Source: Schizochytrium sp. CCTCC M209059
Lineage: Eukaryota > Sar > Bigyra > Thraustochytrida > Thraustochytriidae
Length of the DNA: 64,000 nt
Reading direction: 5' to 3'
Assembly (NCBI GenBank): GCA_000818945.1
Contig: KN805372.1
Span: forward strand, 607,607 to 671,606
Below the pieces are notes generated by a model. The model was not told where the DNA came from. It searched no databases and worked only from the letters and a program-made list of their open reading frames with translations. Both the position numbers and the translations under genes were made by a program. Numbering within the stretch: position 1 is the stretch's first letter; each line of letters begins with the position of its first letter. Below, one piece after another: positions 9,272 to 20,922 of this stretch.

Positions 9272-9828
9272 CTCGGCGAACTTGTTCGGCCACGCGCGCG
9301 GGGAGAAGAAGAAGGAGAAGGAGAAGGGTGGGAGGGAGGGAGGTTGCAACGTCCACGTGCACGAGCGAGCAGGCGCACGATGAGGTCAAGCAATGCGAGC
9401 CAAGCGATGCAAGCCAAGCGATGCAAGCCGAGAGTGGGATTTGGGATTTGATTTACTACGGAGTCTTCGAATTTTGGAGACTTGTGGGGTCACTCAAGGA
9501 CCCCGCCATCAGCCACGACTGCTGCTGCTGCTGCTGCTGCTCGCTGTCGCAGCCGATTCTCCGAGCTGGCCGCGCCTGGCCGACTGGCGCACACACCGGG
9601 GCGCCGGGGTTTATACCCTCTCTCGTGCGCCGCGGCCAGCGCAGCCTGCAAGCTGCACCTGCGCACGGTGTGCTGCGACCGCGCTCTCGTGCGATCTCTT
9701 CGGCGGCATGGGTCCGCCGTGTTCGAGTGCCCCACAGACCCCCAAAAATTCGTTCTTGTCCTTGCCGCAGGCCGCGTCGCAGCTCTCGCCTCGACCGACT
9801 GACTATTCATTTCAGAGCTAGAACCGCC
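9272..9828. promoter_or_regulatory. Bidirectional promoter with short tandem repeats
   Basis: This 557-base region lies between divergent start codons. It contains a GAAGAAG/GGGA purine tract (about 9303-9342), three tandem copies of a 14-bp unit like CGATGCAAGCCAAG (9391-9432) and a CTG repeat of about seven units (9519-9542). The frame of the downstream flippase stays open through here but from a GTG and through these repeats, so I treat it as non-coding. Confidence 0.5.
9391..9432. repeat. 14-bp tandem repeat, three copies
   Basis: The units are 9391-9404, 9405-9418 and 9419-9432, with consensus CGATGCAAGCCAAG and a few mismatches in the outer copies. The repeat lies in the shared promoter of the flavoprotein and flippase genes. 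Confidence 0.7.
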
Positions 9829-12800
9829 ATGGGCGAGGCGCAGTCGCGCGGGGCCCGGCCGGGCGCGGCCCGCGAGGGGCCCGGCCAGGCGGAGGAGGCG
9901 GCGGCGGAGCAGCAGCAGCAGCGGCCGTCCTCGCGCGAGCTGCGAGAACCGCGGCGGCGACATGGCGCGGGCGACGAGGATGCGACGGGTGAGGCGGACG
10001 ATGGCTCGGCGTCGACTACCTCGACCTCGAGCTTGCCAACTTCTGCTGGCGCAGAGGGCGCGGGCGGAGGCGGCGCGGGTACGGCTGCGGAAGGGGAGAG
10101 TGAAGTCGACGATGCGGCCATGGGCGCGACGTCGAACGTCGAAGCCTCCATGTCCCTTGCGAGTGCTTCCGGGTCAACTCGAAACTTCGCCGACGCCGAC
10201 GAGGAAGACCTGATGCCTCTGCCTCTCCCACCGCCATTACTGATGAAACCCGGGCCCGGAGATGCGCCAGAGGGCCGCGATCGAGGCGCTACTCTCGATG
10301 AAAACGATGTTTTGACGGCTTCAGAATCGGAAGATGAAGATCTCGACGAGAAGAACGCAAGAGGCATATTGGCCCACCACAATGATTCCTCCTCGGAGAC
10401 AAGTTCCACGGGCAGCGACGACCTCGCAGAAGACCCGAACGAATCCTACAGAAGGGGAATCGGTGCGATACCGAGTATGCAAGAGACGCCTCCGTCCTGG
10501 GCCAACGATACAGAAGCCTGGACCCGGACCATTGGCTTGGGTGACAATGCCACCATGCTTTCGAACGCGGTCCATACCACAAAGTACACGGCCATGTCGT
10601 TCCTACCGCGCTCTTTCCTCCTTCAGTACCGACGCGCAGGCAACATTTTCTTCACTGTGATCGTTGTGGTGATGCTCCTCGGAACGTTTTCGAAACTCTT
10701 TGATTCACCACAAGCACCATGGGGCAATATTTTTGTCCTCTCAGTCATTTTTGGCCTGAATATGACGAGCGAATATCTCGACGATCGCGCTCGTGCGCGC
10801 AAGGACGATGAAACGAACGCGCAACCGATCGAGATTCTCGACCCTGTCGACCGAAAATTTGCCACAAAAACCTGGCGGGAGGTGCGCCGTGGAGACCTTT
10901 TGCGCCTGGAGAAAAATGCAGTCTGCCCTGCCGACGTGCTCGTCCTCACAACGAGTGATATCGACACGGAACTGTGCTGCTATGTGCAGACCGCCAACAT
11001 TGATGGCGAGACGTATCTCAAGAAGCGCCACTGTAAAAAGGACGTTGTCGACAAAATTATCATGTCTCCACCGGAGACCGCAGACTGGGTGGAAGGTCGC
11101 GAGTTCAGATACGAGCCTCCGTCCAGCTCACTTTCGAGCTTTCGGATCGTCGCCATGCCCAAGAAGGGAGAGCGCAGGCAGGAACCACTTGCATTCACGA
11201 GCGAAAATGTGGTTTTACGTGGGGCCCAACTTCGAAACACGGAGTGGATTTTTGGCGTGGTACTTTACACAGGCAACGAAACCAAAACGCTCATGTCCAT
11301 TGCGCCTGCTCGCATAAAGCAGTCCAAAGTGGATCGCATGGTAAACCAGGTAATTGTGACAGTTCTGGTCATGCTTGTCTTACTTCTCGGGGCGTCGATC
11401 TTGTTGAGTACATATGCTTACAAGCCCACCACTGAACTCTGGTACATGATGTTCACGCCCGAGTCTTCAGGAAATTTGCTTCCGTCGGGGCTGGCGCTCA
11501 TCCTTACATACCTGGTCTTGTATCGACAAATCCTTCCCATTCTTCTCTACGCCGTGCAGGAAGGCCTGAACGTGGCGCAGGCCAAGTACATTGGGTGGGA
11601 CCTTAACATGTACGACGAGGCTTCCGGCAAGTTTGCCAGCTGCAACACAACTTCCTTGGCCCAGGAAATTGGCCAGGTCAAGTGGATCTTTTCGGACAAA
11701 ACCGGCACGCTGACCCGCAACGAAATGCGTCTCGTGGCCATCTGTATCAATAATCGTGTGTACGGCCGTGCAACCAACAAGCAACTCGAAGAGTTGGCTC
11801 GTGAAAAGCTCTCTCCTCTCGACGCCTCGCGGTCTTGCTTCACTGACGTCCTTGACGTGCTCGCATCGAGCAGCGAACCCGGGGAGCGGGAGAAGCTGCA
11901 GCATTTTTTTACTGTCCTCGCGCTCTGTCACACGGTTCTCGTGGAAAGCTCGTCTGCAAACCACCCTATCAAGGACAGCACTCGTCTATTACGTCGTTCG
12001 AGTTTGACTGCTCGCAGCGGAAGTATCATGCATGCGACCACGCTTGAGAGCGCCGTCGATGCAGACGGCGTTCATGTGGCGAAGAAGAAGCGCTCGCCCA
12101 ACCAACGTCGATTGCGTATGACGCTCAAATCGCGAAAACACGCTTCCGAGGTTATCCTGCAAGCCCGCCAAAGCGAAGGCTTCCAGTCGGATCTCAATGA
12201 ACCCAGCCCGGATGAAGCAGATGACAGCGGATACCACGAGGACGACGGCAACCCCAGTGACCCCGTCCCAACCTACAATGCCGAGAGTCCGGACGAGGAG
12301 GCCCTCGTTCTCGGAGCTTGTGCGCTGGGCTTTGAGTTTGCTTACACTGAAGGCGAGTCAACTATTGGCTTACGCTTTCGGGCTCCGAACCTTGATTCGA
12401 ACCGCACGACGTATGCAAATGAGCCCAATGACGGGCCGCTTCAGCCGAATGCAAGCGGTCGGAACATTTACCATTTTCAGGACACCGCGTCCACTCGATA
12501 TCAAGGTTATGAAGTTCTTGCCATCAATCCATTCACGAGCGACCGAAAGCGCATGTCTGTCTTGTACGCTGACCCAGACAACCCCGGCCGCAGAATTCTC
12601 TTTTGCAAGGGTGCAGACAATCAAATGCTGAGTGCCGCGAACCCGGACACAACTGACTATGACAGCATACGTGCGAACCTGAAGTCATTTGCCGAGAATG
12701 GCTTGCGCACTCTCATTGTTGGTGAACGGGAAATTAGCGACGACGAGTATAGAGCCTGGAGCAAATTGCATGAGGAGGCGTGTGCATTGACAGGCAAAGA

Positions 12801-14664
12801 GCGCAAAGCTCGACTTGATGAGGTGGCTCAAGAGATCGAGGTTAAACTCAGCATACTCGGGCTTACCGCGGTGGAAGATCGCCTGCAGGACGGTGTGCCA
12901 CAGACTATTTCAATTCTTCGCGCCGCCAAAATCAACATTTGGCTCATTACGGGCGACAAGGTGGAGACAGCCATAAACATTGGCCGCTCAGCAGAGCTCA
13001 TTAGTCAAAACTCGCGTGTCCTCATGTTGACTGCGGAAGATCTTGGCATTTCAGAGGAGCAACAGCAAAAGCCTTCGATTTCCCCTGCCCAACCTGAAAA
13101 TAAGCGCCAAGGGTCCTCCTTCGCCGTCGAGGCCAATGGCCTCGCCCTGGAAGACATTCAGGATCGTATTCTCGATGTTGTCCAGGACCACCTCGCTCGT
13201 ATGAGTTCCGAGGATGATGGCCGACACTCGCGACCGTCCATGTCGGGTATTTACGCGGGCGGCTACCAGAGCTATGTGATGACTCGCGACAACGAGGAAC
13301 GAGGGATCAGCGGATTCTGTATGCGCTTGTTCTCGCGCCGTCGCGGCAAGACTGAAAACGTGGAGGCCGATGCGAACTTGGCCCTCGTTGTGGACGGGGA
13401 CACACTTCACTACATCATGTCGAAGAAACATCCCAACGCAGCACTGGAGGCAGCCTTCTTGCAGCTCGCGCGTGGGTGCGGCGTCGTCATTGCATGCCGG
13501 ACATCTCCGGGTCAGAAAGCCGACCTGGTGGAACTCGTCAAGGCTAACGTGTACCCAACGCCCACTACGCTCGCAATCGGCGACGGTGCCAACGACGTGC
13601 CCATGATCGAAAAAGGGCATGTTGGCGTAGGAATTTCAGGCAAGGAGGGCACGCATGCAGCCAACGCGGCCGATTTCACGATTGCGCAATTTAAGTTTCT
13701 TGCGCCTTTGCTGCTCGTTCACGGCCGATTTGGCTACATTCGGGTGGCCAAGGCCATTTCGCTCACCTTCTTTGCCAATCTACTCTTCACCTTTGTGTCC
13801 TTCTTTTACAACTTTATTTGCCGCTTTAGTGGAACTCCGGCCTTCAACAATGCGCAGTACGTCATTTTCCAGGCCTTTATTGCGATCCCGGTATTTGTCA
13901 TTGGCTGGCTCGATCGCGACACCAAGTGGGTCTACGACACGCTCCGTAACCCGCGCTTGTATGACATTGGGCGTCTCAACAGAATTTTGCACCCAGCCAT
14001 CGTCGATGCGCAGATTCTCCGTGGACTCGTCCACGGCGCCTTTGCTTTCCTGCTGGTGTTTTACAATGATTATGAGGCTTCCTATTTGGCGCTTTCAGGG
14101 TCGCTCTTTGTTGTCATTACATGCGTCCTCACTGTCCGCCAGGCCTCCGTGGCTTCGTGCTACACATGGGGGCTTCTCTTTGGCGTTTGCTTCAACATTG
14201 TCGGCTGCCTGGTGCTCGTGTCGCTTATCAACTTTTTTTACTCGGGGAGTGAGAGCAACATCTTCAATCTCGACAAGTGGGGTCGCTACTACTGGAATCA
14301 GCTGGTAGCCAGTGTCTTCATCATTTCCCTTTTGGACTACCTTGCTCCTCTGACCTACACACAAATGCGCGATTTGATTACTCGTTTCAGATTGTCTCTG
14401 CACAAGGCGCGGCAGACGGTCGATGAAGATCCGCACGATGCACTTTTCGACGGACGACTCGTGGGTTCTCCCGCCACTGCGCATCCCACATCGGCAGCGT
14501 TCCTGGGACCGCCCATGGCAACGGAACTTCAGTCGCCGTCGGATTTAAGACCGACCACGCCCCGCGGCCCGGGTCTCAGCGTTGTGTCGGAAGGCGAGGC
14601 AGAAGCCTCGGATCTCGAAAGCGTCCGGAGTACTCAGGAGCGCGATGTGGTCATGAGATACTGA
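9829..14664 (+). CDS. P4-type ATPase, phospholipid flippase
   Basis: The product is 1611 residues and should flip aminophospholipids to the cytosolic leaflet of Golgi, endosome or plasma membrane. Its start at 9829 sits in a near-perfect context (gaaccgccATGG). A disordered Ser/Glu-rich N-terminus of about 230 residues precedes the core. The P4 motifs are all visible: DGET in the actuator domain (about 391-394), PILLYAVQE in TM4, the phosphorylated Asp in SDKTGTLT (Asp623), and the hinge GDGANDVPMIEKG (about 1251). About ten TM helices are present, the last six between bases 13,760 and 14,360. A long Ser/basic insert occupies the N-domain (about bases 11,960-12,240), and a second insert lies before the hinge. 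P4-ATPases usually need a CDC50 partner, which is not in this window. Confidence 0.95.
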   Translation: MGEAQSRGARPGAAREGPGQAEEAAAEQQQQRPSSRELREPRRRHGAGDEDATGEADDGSASTTSTSSLPTSAGAEGAGGGGAGTAAEGESEVDDAAMGATSNVEASMSLASASGSTRNFADADEEDLMPLPLPPPLLMKPGPGDAPEGRDRGATLDENDVLTASESEDEDLDEKNARGILAHHNDSSSETSSTGSDDLAEDPNESYRRGIGAIPSMQETPPSWANDTEAWTRTIGLGDNATMLSNAVHTTKYTAMSFLPRSFLLQYRRAGNIFFTVIVVVMLLGTFSKLFDSPQAPWGNIFVLSVIFGLNMTSEYLDDRARARKDDETNAQPIEILDPVDRKFATKTWREVRRGDLLRLEKNAVCPADVLVLTTSDIDTELCCYVQTANIDGETYLKKRHCKKDVVDKIIMSPPETADWVEGREFRYEPPSSSLSSFRIVAMPKKGERRQEPLAFTSENVVLRGAQLRNTEWIFGVVLYTGNETKTLMSIAPARIKQSKVDRMVNQVIVTVLVMLVLLLGASILLSTYAYKPTTELWYMMFTPESSGNLLPSGLALILTYLVLYRQILPILLYAVQEGLNVAQAKYIGWDLNMYDEASGKFASCNTTSLAQEIGQVKWIFSDKTGTLTRNEMRLVAICINNRVYGRATNKQLEELAREKLSPLDASRSCFTDVLDVLASSSEPGEREKLQHFFTVLALCHTVLVESSSANHPIKDSTRLLRRSSLTARSGSIMHATTLESAVDADGVHVAKKKRSPNQRRLRMTLKSRKHASEVILQARQSEGFQSDLNEPSPDEADDSGYHEDDGNPSDPVPTYNAESPDEEALVLGACALGFEFAYTEGESTIGLRFRAPNLDSNRTTYANEPNDGPLQPNASGRNIYHFQDTASTRYQGYEVLAINPFTSDRKRMSVLYADPDNPGRRILFCKGADNQMLSAANPDTTDYDSIRANLKSFAENGLRTLIVGEREISDDEYRAWSKLHEEACALTGKERKARLDEVAQEIEVKLSILGLTAVEDRLQDGVPQTISILRAAKINIWLITGDKVETAINIGRSAELISQNSRVLMLTAEDLGISEEQQQKPSISPAQPENKRQGSSFAVEANGLALEDIQDRILDVVQDHLARMSSEDDGRHSRPSMSGIYAGGYQSYVMTRDNEERGISGFCMRLFSRRRGKTENVEADANLALVVDGDTLHYIMSKKHPNAALEAAFLQLARGCGVVIACRTSPGQKADLVELVKANVYPTPTTLAIGDGANDVPMIEKGHVGVGISGKEGTHAANAADFTIAQFKFLAPLLLVHGRFGYIRVAKAISLTFFANLLFTFVSFFYNFICRFSGTPAFNNAQYVIFQAFIAIPVFVIGWLDRDTKWVYDTLRNPRLYDIGRLNRILHPAIVDAQILRGLVHGAFAFLLVFYNDYEASYLALSGSLFVVITCVLTVRQASVASCYTWGLLFGVCFNIVGCLVLVSLINFFYSGSESNIFNLDKWGRYYWNQLVASVFIISLLDYLAPLTYTQMRDLITRFRLSLHKARQTVDEDPHDALFDGRLVGSPATAHPTSAAFLGPPMATELQSPSDLRPTTPRGPGLSVVSEGEAEASDLESVRSTQERDVVMRY

Positions 14665-15075
14665 CTTGCAAATGATGAATTACTGACCCGTGTAGAAAGA
14701 ATCCTAGGCCTATATCCAAGGATTATCTTGGAAAACAAAAATAGGCGAGACGTGCGGCTAAATTCTTTGCCACTACCATCTCAGGCACAATTGATAAATT
14801 GAATTTTGCATTCTGACCAAAACGACTTCAAAAGAACAGACTAGGCCTAGGTCTAGGCCAAAGCCAAGGCCTAGCTTGTTCACCATTCCTTGTTCTCCTT
14901 GCGAAGACTTGTACTCTGGGAAATTTCACAAAACACTCACAACATATAAATGACTCACGACGCTGACGCAGCAGCCTGTTTGTTATCGCATGGCTGTTTC
15001 TGTTCCTACGTTTGACAGTGATTGAAAAAACTAGCTCTATAATTGCACCTTAAAACTTTCTGATCATCATGATAT
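14665..15075. other. Convergent intergenic gap with TAGGCCTA palindromes
   Basis: This 411-base gap lies between the flippase and NOL6 stop codons. TAGGCCTA occurs at 14705-14712 and 14842-14849, and the second lies in a run of related CTAGGCC units up to 14874. The rest is AT-rich with no ORF. Confidence 0.5.
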
Positions 15076-18000
15076 CTATTGTTCGAGAGAAGTCGGAGCG
15101 CAGAGAATCTGCTCGATGATGCCCTCGCCGAGAGACGCAATATCAACAAGAATATCTGTCACGTTTGGCACCAGCTTGACCCCGCCTTCAGCAGCTTGCG
15201 CGCTCTCGTTTTTGTCAGGCTTTGCATGCGATGTCGCAGCGACGCGTAGCGCAACAGGCTTGTGGATATCAGCATTCCAGCGAAGACCAATTGCCTGGCC
15301 TCGAAAAGGGTCGTATTGAACGCTGAATAAGTGTCCCAAATCCGAGACAAGGTCCGACGCAAAGCTGGACATCGGGTTGCAGCCAAGAAGAAGTCGTTCC
15401 TGGGACGCGGTGTTCTTGTAAAGCTTGGCGCGCGCGTGCAGCGGCAGGCGAGCCTCGCGCAAGCTTGAGACCGAATTCAACTTGATGACCACGTCGAAAT
15501 CCTTGGGACTCACGGACGACTTAAAGACGGCACCCCAAAGGCGCTGCATTGAACCAGCATCATATCGCCCGGACGCCTGAAGGGCAAAGAGTTGCTCCAA
15601 GAGCACGAGCGAGTCCTTGGCAACTGTAGTGACGCGTGAAAGCACGCGCGGACTTGGGTGGCTACGGTCGGTCCACTTGGGCGTCCACTCGCCGGCCGCA
15701 TCTCTGTCCTCGTTTGTGACAATGAACATAGATGCGCCGCTGGCGCGCTCGCGAGCTGCGGTAAAGGATTTCATCAAAGAGGTGCGCAGGTCGATCTCCG
15801 AAGTTGCCGCACCTTCGCGGACAACGCCATCAGCATCGCTTAGGTCAATCAGGAGCGGCTCGAACTCCCAATCCCAAGTGCTGAGAAGCTGCAAGAATCG
15901 CACAAAGCCACTCATGAGCGAGCGCGGGGCCCTGTAAGGTTGTGGATGCAGAAAGAGCGACGCAACAATAAGCTCGATAGCCTCCTCTGAAACATGTGAC
16001 CAAAAGAGGTGACCGCTCATCCAGAGTTTGGCCAATCGGCTTACAGGACCCATAACGTTGGCGCCGCCCCTGTCGTCGCCACGCCCGTGGATGGAATGGA
16101 GCATTGCATGCAAATGCGGCTTGTCGACAGTGTCTCTCTCCAGAGCACTTGCCTGTTGCAACGCGAGCTGCGTTGGGATGCCCTCGTCCCGAACGAGGCG
16201 GTCCCCATCCTCGCCGCGCTCAGCGCGGATACGGCGAGCAGCAACTGTGGACGCAGACCCAGTGAACGAGACGCGCGGAGAACGGAGAAGTTGACGTTCT
16301 TTGTCCAGTCGAATGCGCAGTCTGAACCCATAGCCACCCGTGAGGACGTCGAGGCACGTCCGCGAAGGCTCGCACCGCTGTTGCCCGGGATGACTCGCCT
16401 CGAGTTGCTCTGCAATTTGTACATAGAATGCCGTCTTCATGACACGAATTGCCTCGACATCGTCAGGCCACTGGCCGCTCGACTCGAGCTCGACCACGAG
16501 CTCGACGACGTCAACGAGACGGGAAATGCTGGTCGTAGATTTTTCGCGCTTGCTGCTTCCCCCAACCTTGCGCTTCTTGCGGTCCCCACCATCTGCGTTT
16601 CCGCTGCCCATGATTGAGGACAATACAGCTGCGCCCTCCGTTTCTTGGGCACCAAACGCCAAGGGATGCTGTCCAGGCAGCGTCACGGATGAATACCGAA
16701 GACTCGGGTCTGCGACACGAAATCCAGTCACAGCCAAGGGCAACGACAGACCACGGAGTCGGCTCATGAGGTCCTCGGCGCAAGTTCGAAGTGCAGGGAA
16801 TGGGGCAGCTGGCACGCTGAGCTGGCGAGCGCGTTGGCGGTCTTGGCGATCCAAGGTGCCGAGCATGACCTCGAGCTCACGACCCACCACGGTGGCGCCC
16901 TTGTCCAAAGGCCAGCGGCGCCTCGAGACGAAGTCAGCGATCTTGTCACATACATCGATATCGCGGAGGGATGCCGGTGCACCCGACGCAGGGCGTTTGT
17001 TTGACTTTTCGTGTTCGGGCCGCCAATCGAGGGTTTCCAGAATGGAACCGTCGCGAAATCTCCGCAGCTCAGATTTGCTTCCCCAAAAGGCACGAAAGGC
17101 AGCAGTTGCGGCAACGTGATCCGCATTGGGGCCCTTGTCGATCACGCGAAAGGCTTCCTCGCGGTCAAGTTGCATGCACACAAGAAGAGCCGTACGCTTG
17201 GGGGTCTCCTTTGGGTCCCAGCTTGCGCACTCCTTTGCGTTGACGCGAACGCGCACCACATGCGCGCGGTGTGTGTCGAGGAAGCCGCGGCGAAAGCTAT
17301 GCTCTACACAGCGCTGCACATAGGCCTCCCATCCGAGGTCACAGAGCAGAGCTTGCTCGCTACGTTCGAGGTCAGCAGTCTGCCAACGAACCGGGTCCTT
17401 GAATGGAACAGCAACGCTGTAGTACTTATCAAACTGGTGCCAAAGATGCACGGGGGCACTAAATATAGACTCGAAAGCACTCCGGCCGCCAGATTGGCCG
17501 GCGGACCCCTCCAATAGATCGTACGTGAGCTTGGCTTGTTCCACCACCGCGGTCCACGCAGAAGCAGAGACGCGCCACGCAAGGTTCAGACGGCCGCATG
17601 GTCCCATGAGGGCCACATCGAATGCCTTGCGCACTTCTTCGTCCGACAGACCATTATGAATGACTGTGCGATGCAATGCAATGTAATACGACGTAAGAGA
17701 AAAGAGGCAAGCATGTTGAACATGCGTGGTCAGTATATACAGCTTCGATGTCGTCTTTTCCAGACACTTCTCTCCTTCAGTGTGGGAATACAGTGATTAA
17801 GAAAAGGGACATGGGCACCTCGGCGACCTTGCATCAGAGATTTTGATTTTCATGTGTTGACAGACACCGGGGCACTACTTTTTGCACCCCTTCCCGATCA
17901 AAAAGATCTGCATCCTTTGCCCGTCCTTTCCGAGCGCCCATGTTTTTCCTCTTTCCATTTTCCAATTTTGCACCGCCTTAACACCTCTTCCTCTTTCTCT

Positions 18001-19372
18001 TCCCATCCAAACAATACTTACCTGGGTTGCCTCCAGTTGATGGTCGCAGACGCGCGACAGGACCTCGACCAAGGTCAGTCTTGGCAATGACACCCATGAA
18101 ATTTCGAAAAAGTTGTTGCACCGAAAGCATGCTGCTGATTCGCTTCTCGAGAAGCTGATGTGCGAGAAATGCAGTGAGCAAAAACTCGTAAAAGTTATCG
18201 GGGCCGTCCGACGACGAAAACCCACGAACACGCGCCCAAATCTTCAGAAGGCACGAAACAGGTGCGAAAGACTGACAGCTCTCTTTCACTTCATGAAAAA
18301 GCTCAAGGTGCGAGCGGGGGCCCGAGCTTTCAATATCCTCAAGCACACGCATGTTGTAATGAGGGGTCGGCGCGGGGGTGAGTCCCGCCCTTGCCTGTCC
18401 CTCGCCCGATCCGGCCTCTGCCTCAAATCGATTCAACGGACGCACATTATTCTGGTCAAGCTGGAAGCGAGAAATCGGGAAAACATCCTCACTAATGACG
18501 GGCAGAATGCGAACCAGCATTTTGCCAACATTAGCCTCAGCAGAAGGCGTCACCAGCAACACGGGTTTGTCGAGATCGCTTGAAAAGGGGGCGAACTGAG
18601 TGGCTGCCACCAAATCCTTCTTTTTGGCCAGAGACTTGGCCAAAACACCCAAGTAAAGCCGGCGCTTGTCCAAATAACGATGGTTTAGGTAGTCCTTGCG
18701 CTTGAAGCAATCGGCCGGCATGCGAACAGCGAGATCCACAGTGCGGCTTGGTTTGGTGACGGTGCCCAAAAGGTAGCTCCCCACAACGTCAACAGCCTCG
18801 GGGGCAGCAAAGCTCTCTAGCTCAACGGGCTTCTCGGTTTCCCAGTTTTCGAGAGGCACGCCCAGAACGGCTTCCGTCACGATACCCTTGTGCTTAGCTT
18901 TCATCACGGCGTCCTTGAGGGCGAAAAGAAATGCACGTTCCTTCTCGGCACGCTCGGCGCTCGCCGTTACGCGTGATTGCTCGAGCAACTCTCCCATTTG
19001 CAGGCGCAAAAGGTTGCTCTGGAACAGCGTCTTGGTCTCGCGCAGATACTCTTGTTCCTGGAGCGAAGGGAGAGCTGCGCGCCGGCCCTGTTTTGTTTTC
19101 GTGTTCTTCGCGCTGACGGGGCGCCCTTCAGCATCGTCTTCCTCCTCGTCTTCGCCGTCATCAGAGTTGCCAAGTTCTTCGGAAGCGTCGTCACCGCTTT
19201 GGCCAATGTCGTCTTCGTCGTCCGCCATGGCTGCAATATGCGCGGCCAGAGCGTCTTCTTTGGCCTCTTGTTGGACATCGTCCTTCTCCTGGACGTCCGC
19301 CTCCGTCTTGGCCTCCGCCTCTTCGCGAGCCTTTTGCCGCTGGCGTTTCTGCGCGGCGGACTTGCGCGCCAT
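15076..19372 (-). CDS. NOL6: Nucleolar protein 6 / Utp22 (Nrap family), two exons
   Basis: This is an SSU-processome component for early pre-18S rRNA processing in the nucleolus. Exon 1 is 19372-18022 and exon 2 is 17663-15076. The 358-base intron (18021-17664) has donor CAG|GTAAGTATT and acceptor GCACAG, with a pyrimidine tract upstream. The donor leaves one base and the acceptor supplies two, joining as a Val codon, and the combined protein is 1312 residues (human NOL6 about 1150, yeast Utp22 about 1240). Exon 1 holds the Lys/Glu-rich N-terminus and the first Nrap domains (GTVTKPSRTVDLAVRMP, then DYLNHRYLDKRRLYL); exon 2 carries the remaining Nrap repeats. The two halves appear as separate ORFs. 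The first ATG is at 19372. Confidence 0.9.
17664..18021 (-). other. NOL6 intron
   Basis: It has a GTAAGTATT donor and a CACAG acceptor on the minus strand. It is the longest intron found in the window and preserves the reading frame exactly. Confidence 0.85.
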
Positions 19373-20297
19373 CGCGGCCGGCGGTTCTGTGCGCGGCGCT
19401 CTTCACTTCGCTCTGCAGCAGAGACTCTTTCCCCAGGCCAGTCGCGCAGACCTCGAGGCGATCCAGGCCCGTCGCGCGCTCTCCCGCCTCGAGCTCTACG
19501 CCTCTCGCCTCGCCTCGCCTGGCCCTGCCTTCGTGGTCGCCAGCCAGCGGAATCGGGTCTGCGCCGCGCTCGATCCCGTGGCTCTGGCGCGCTCGGTCGA
19601 GTTGGTGGCCCACGCACAAGCGGCCTATTTGCGCAACCCAGATTGGTAGGACCACTTTGGCACACACCCCGTCGTGCCTCAATAGTGCCGTTGAGAGCGG
19701 GCAAGTCGACTTTCGTCTCAACTGCAGTGACGGCTTCGAGCAGAAAGAAGCAAGTAGTACCACCCACGCCCGGCTGGATGAACTCGCCGGCCATGGCTGG
19801 AAAGGGGGAGAAAGGAGAGGGCCCAGGCTGCCCACCGGGCTAGCCGAGAGGCTGGGACGCAACAATCCCAGTTCGTCGGGCAGACACGCAGACAGACGGA
19901 CGCGGAGCGAGTGGGAAGCGAGCAGGGAAAAGGTCTGCTAGGACGACGTTGTCTCGTCTCGCAGCTTGCTGTCAAGGCTGGACGAGCTGGGCGAGCTGGA
20001 CGAGCGTGTAAACCTAGGCTGGCCTCCCGTGCGTACGAGAGGAGAAGACCAACACAAAGAAGCTGACCTTGCCCGTGCGTATTGGGTCGCGTCGGCGGCG
20101 GCAACGACCTGCATTGTTTCTGCAGACAGAGCGGACAAGCGGGTGGGCGCTGTACATACCATCTGTCTTGCCTTGAGTTTCCCTGTCCTTTTCAAGAGTA
20201 GGGTGGCTCAACTTTTATCTGCCCTCTGTTCAACGCGAGCGAATAAGCGCAGGGGGGTGGACGTCGGCAGGTAAGCGAGCGCTTTCCGCAAAATACA
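19373..20297. promoter_or_regulatory. Bidirectional promoter / 5' leader region
   Basis: This 925-base GC-rich region lies between the divergent NOL6 and TMEM216 start codons. It contains imperfect repeats such as GCTGGACGAGCTGGGCGA (about 19978-20005). Several long frames cross it, but none has a recognisable protein. A 5'-leader intron of TMEM216 cannot be excluded. Confidence 0.4.
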
Positions 20298-20717
20298 ATG
20301 GGTGACCAAATATTGTCCTCGCTGCCACTACAAATTATGCTCTTCTTCAATGGTACTTTTTCGTTACTCTTTGTGGCGCTCGAGGCCATCTCCTTCATTT
20401 ACAAGGGAACCAACTTTTTATATCCAGATGGCGTGCTCGGAATGGAGATTTTTTTTCTCATCGTGTACCTCGGGCTGGAGAAAGCAAGAATTTTCCAGGC
20501 ATCAAAGGGAAACAAAATTGAGGAGGCAGGCCCTTTCGTGTGGGCCTTTGTTTTCTCTGGAGGTATTTTGCTGATTCATTTGTTCTATTTTCAGCTGCAA
20601 ACATACGTACTGCGCATGGACCGTATCCTTAACGGCATGGGCATGATCTTTGTTGCAATCGAGGTTGTTCTCATGATCTTTACCTCGCTCACATTTCTCC
20701 GATCAGCAAAAATGTAG
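20298..20717 (+). CDS. TMEM216: TMEM216-like ciliary transition-zone protein
   Basis: The product is 139 residues with four predicted TM helices and matches the TMEM216/TMEM80 (Transmemb_17) family: LPLQIMLFFNGTF near the N-terminus, FIYKGTNFLYP, the second-helix VYLGLEKARIF and LQTYVLRMDRILNGMG near the end, all at the places seen in animal TMEM216. The family works with tectonic, MKS and B9 proteins in the ciliary transition zone, so the organism should build a cilium or flagellum at some stage. The length equals that of animal homologues and the gene is intronless. It ends 205 bases from the stop of the convergent SEP/UBX gene. Confidence 0.85.
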   Translation: MGDQILSSLPLQIMLFFNGTFSLLFVALEAISFIYKGTNFLYPDGVLGMEIFFLIVYLGLEKARIFQASKGNKIEEAGPFVWAFVFSGGILLIHLFYFQLQTYVLRMDRILNGMGMIFVAIEVVLMIFTSLTFLRSAKM

Positions 20718-20922
20718 ATGCATAAAATCACAAATGAAAGCAAGGATTTTTTTTTCCTTTTCCCGTGGATCGTTTCACGTCTTTTCGTTTAAGGCTTTAG
20801 TGGTGGTAGTGATGACGGTGTCGACAATAGCAATACTTGGGAGTACGCATCAACATCTTGTCCAAGGTTAAGACCTTTTCCAGTTCAAGCTCGAAGTAAA
20901 TAAATAACTTGTGTACTCAAGC

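Noticed and set aside
9328..9828. 167-residue N-terminal extension of the P4-ATPase
   Set aside because: It opens with GTG, runs through a 14-bp repeat and a CTG microsatellite (poly-Cys), and is followed by an ATG in a near-perfect start context at 9829.
19373..20297. Possible extra gene between NOL6 and TMEM216
   Set aside because: Frames on both strands are open but composed of Arg/Ser/Pro shadows with no domain; the region is better explained as promoter and leader.
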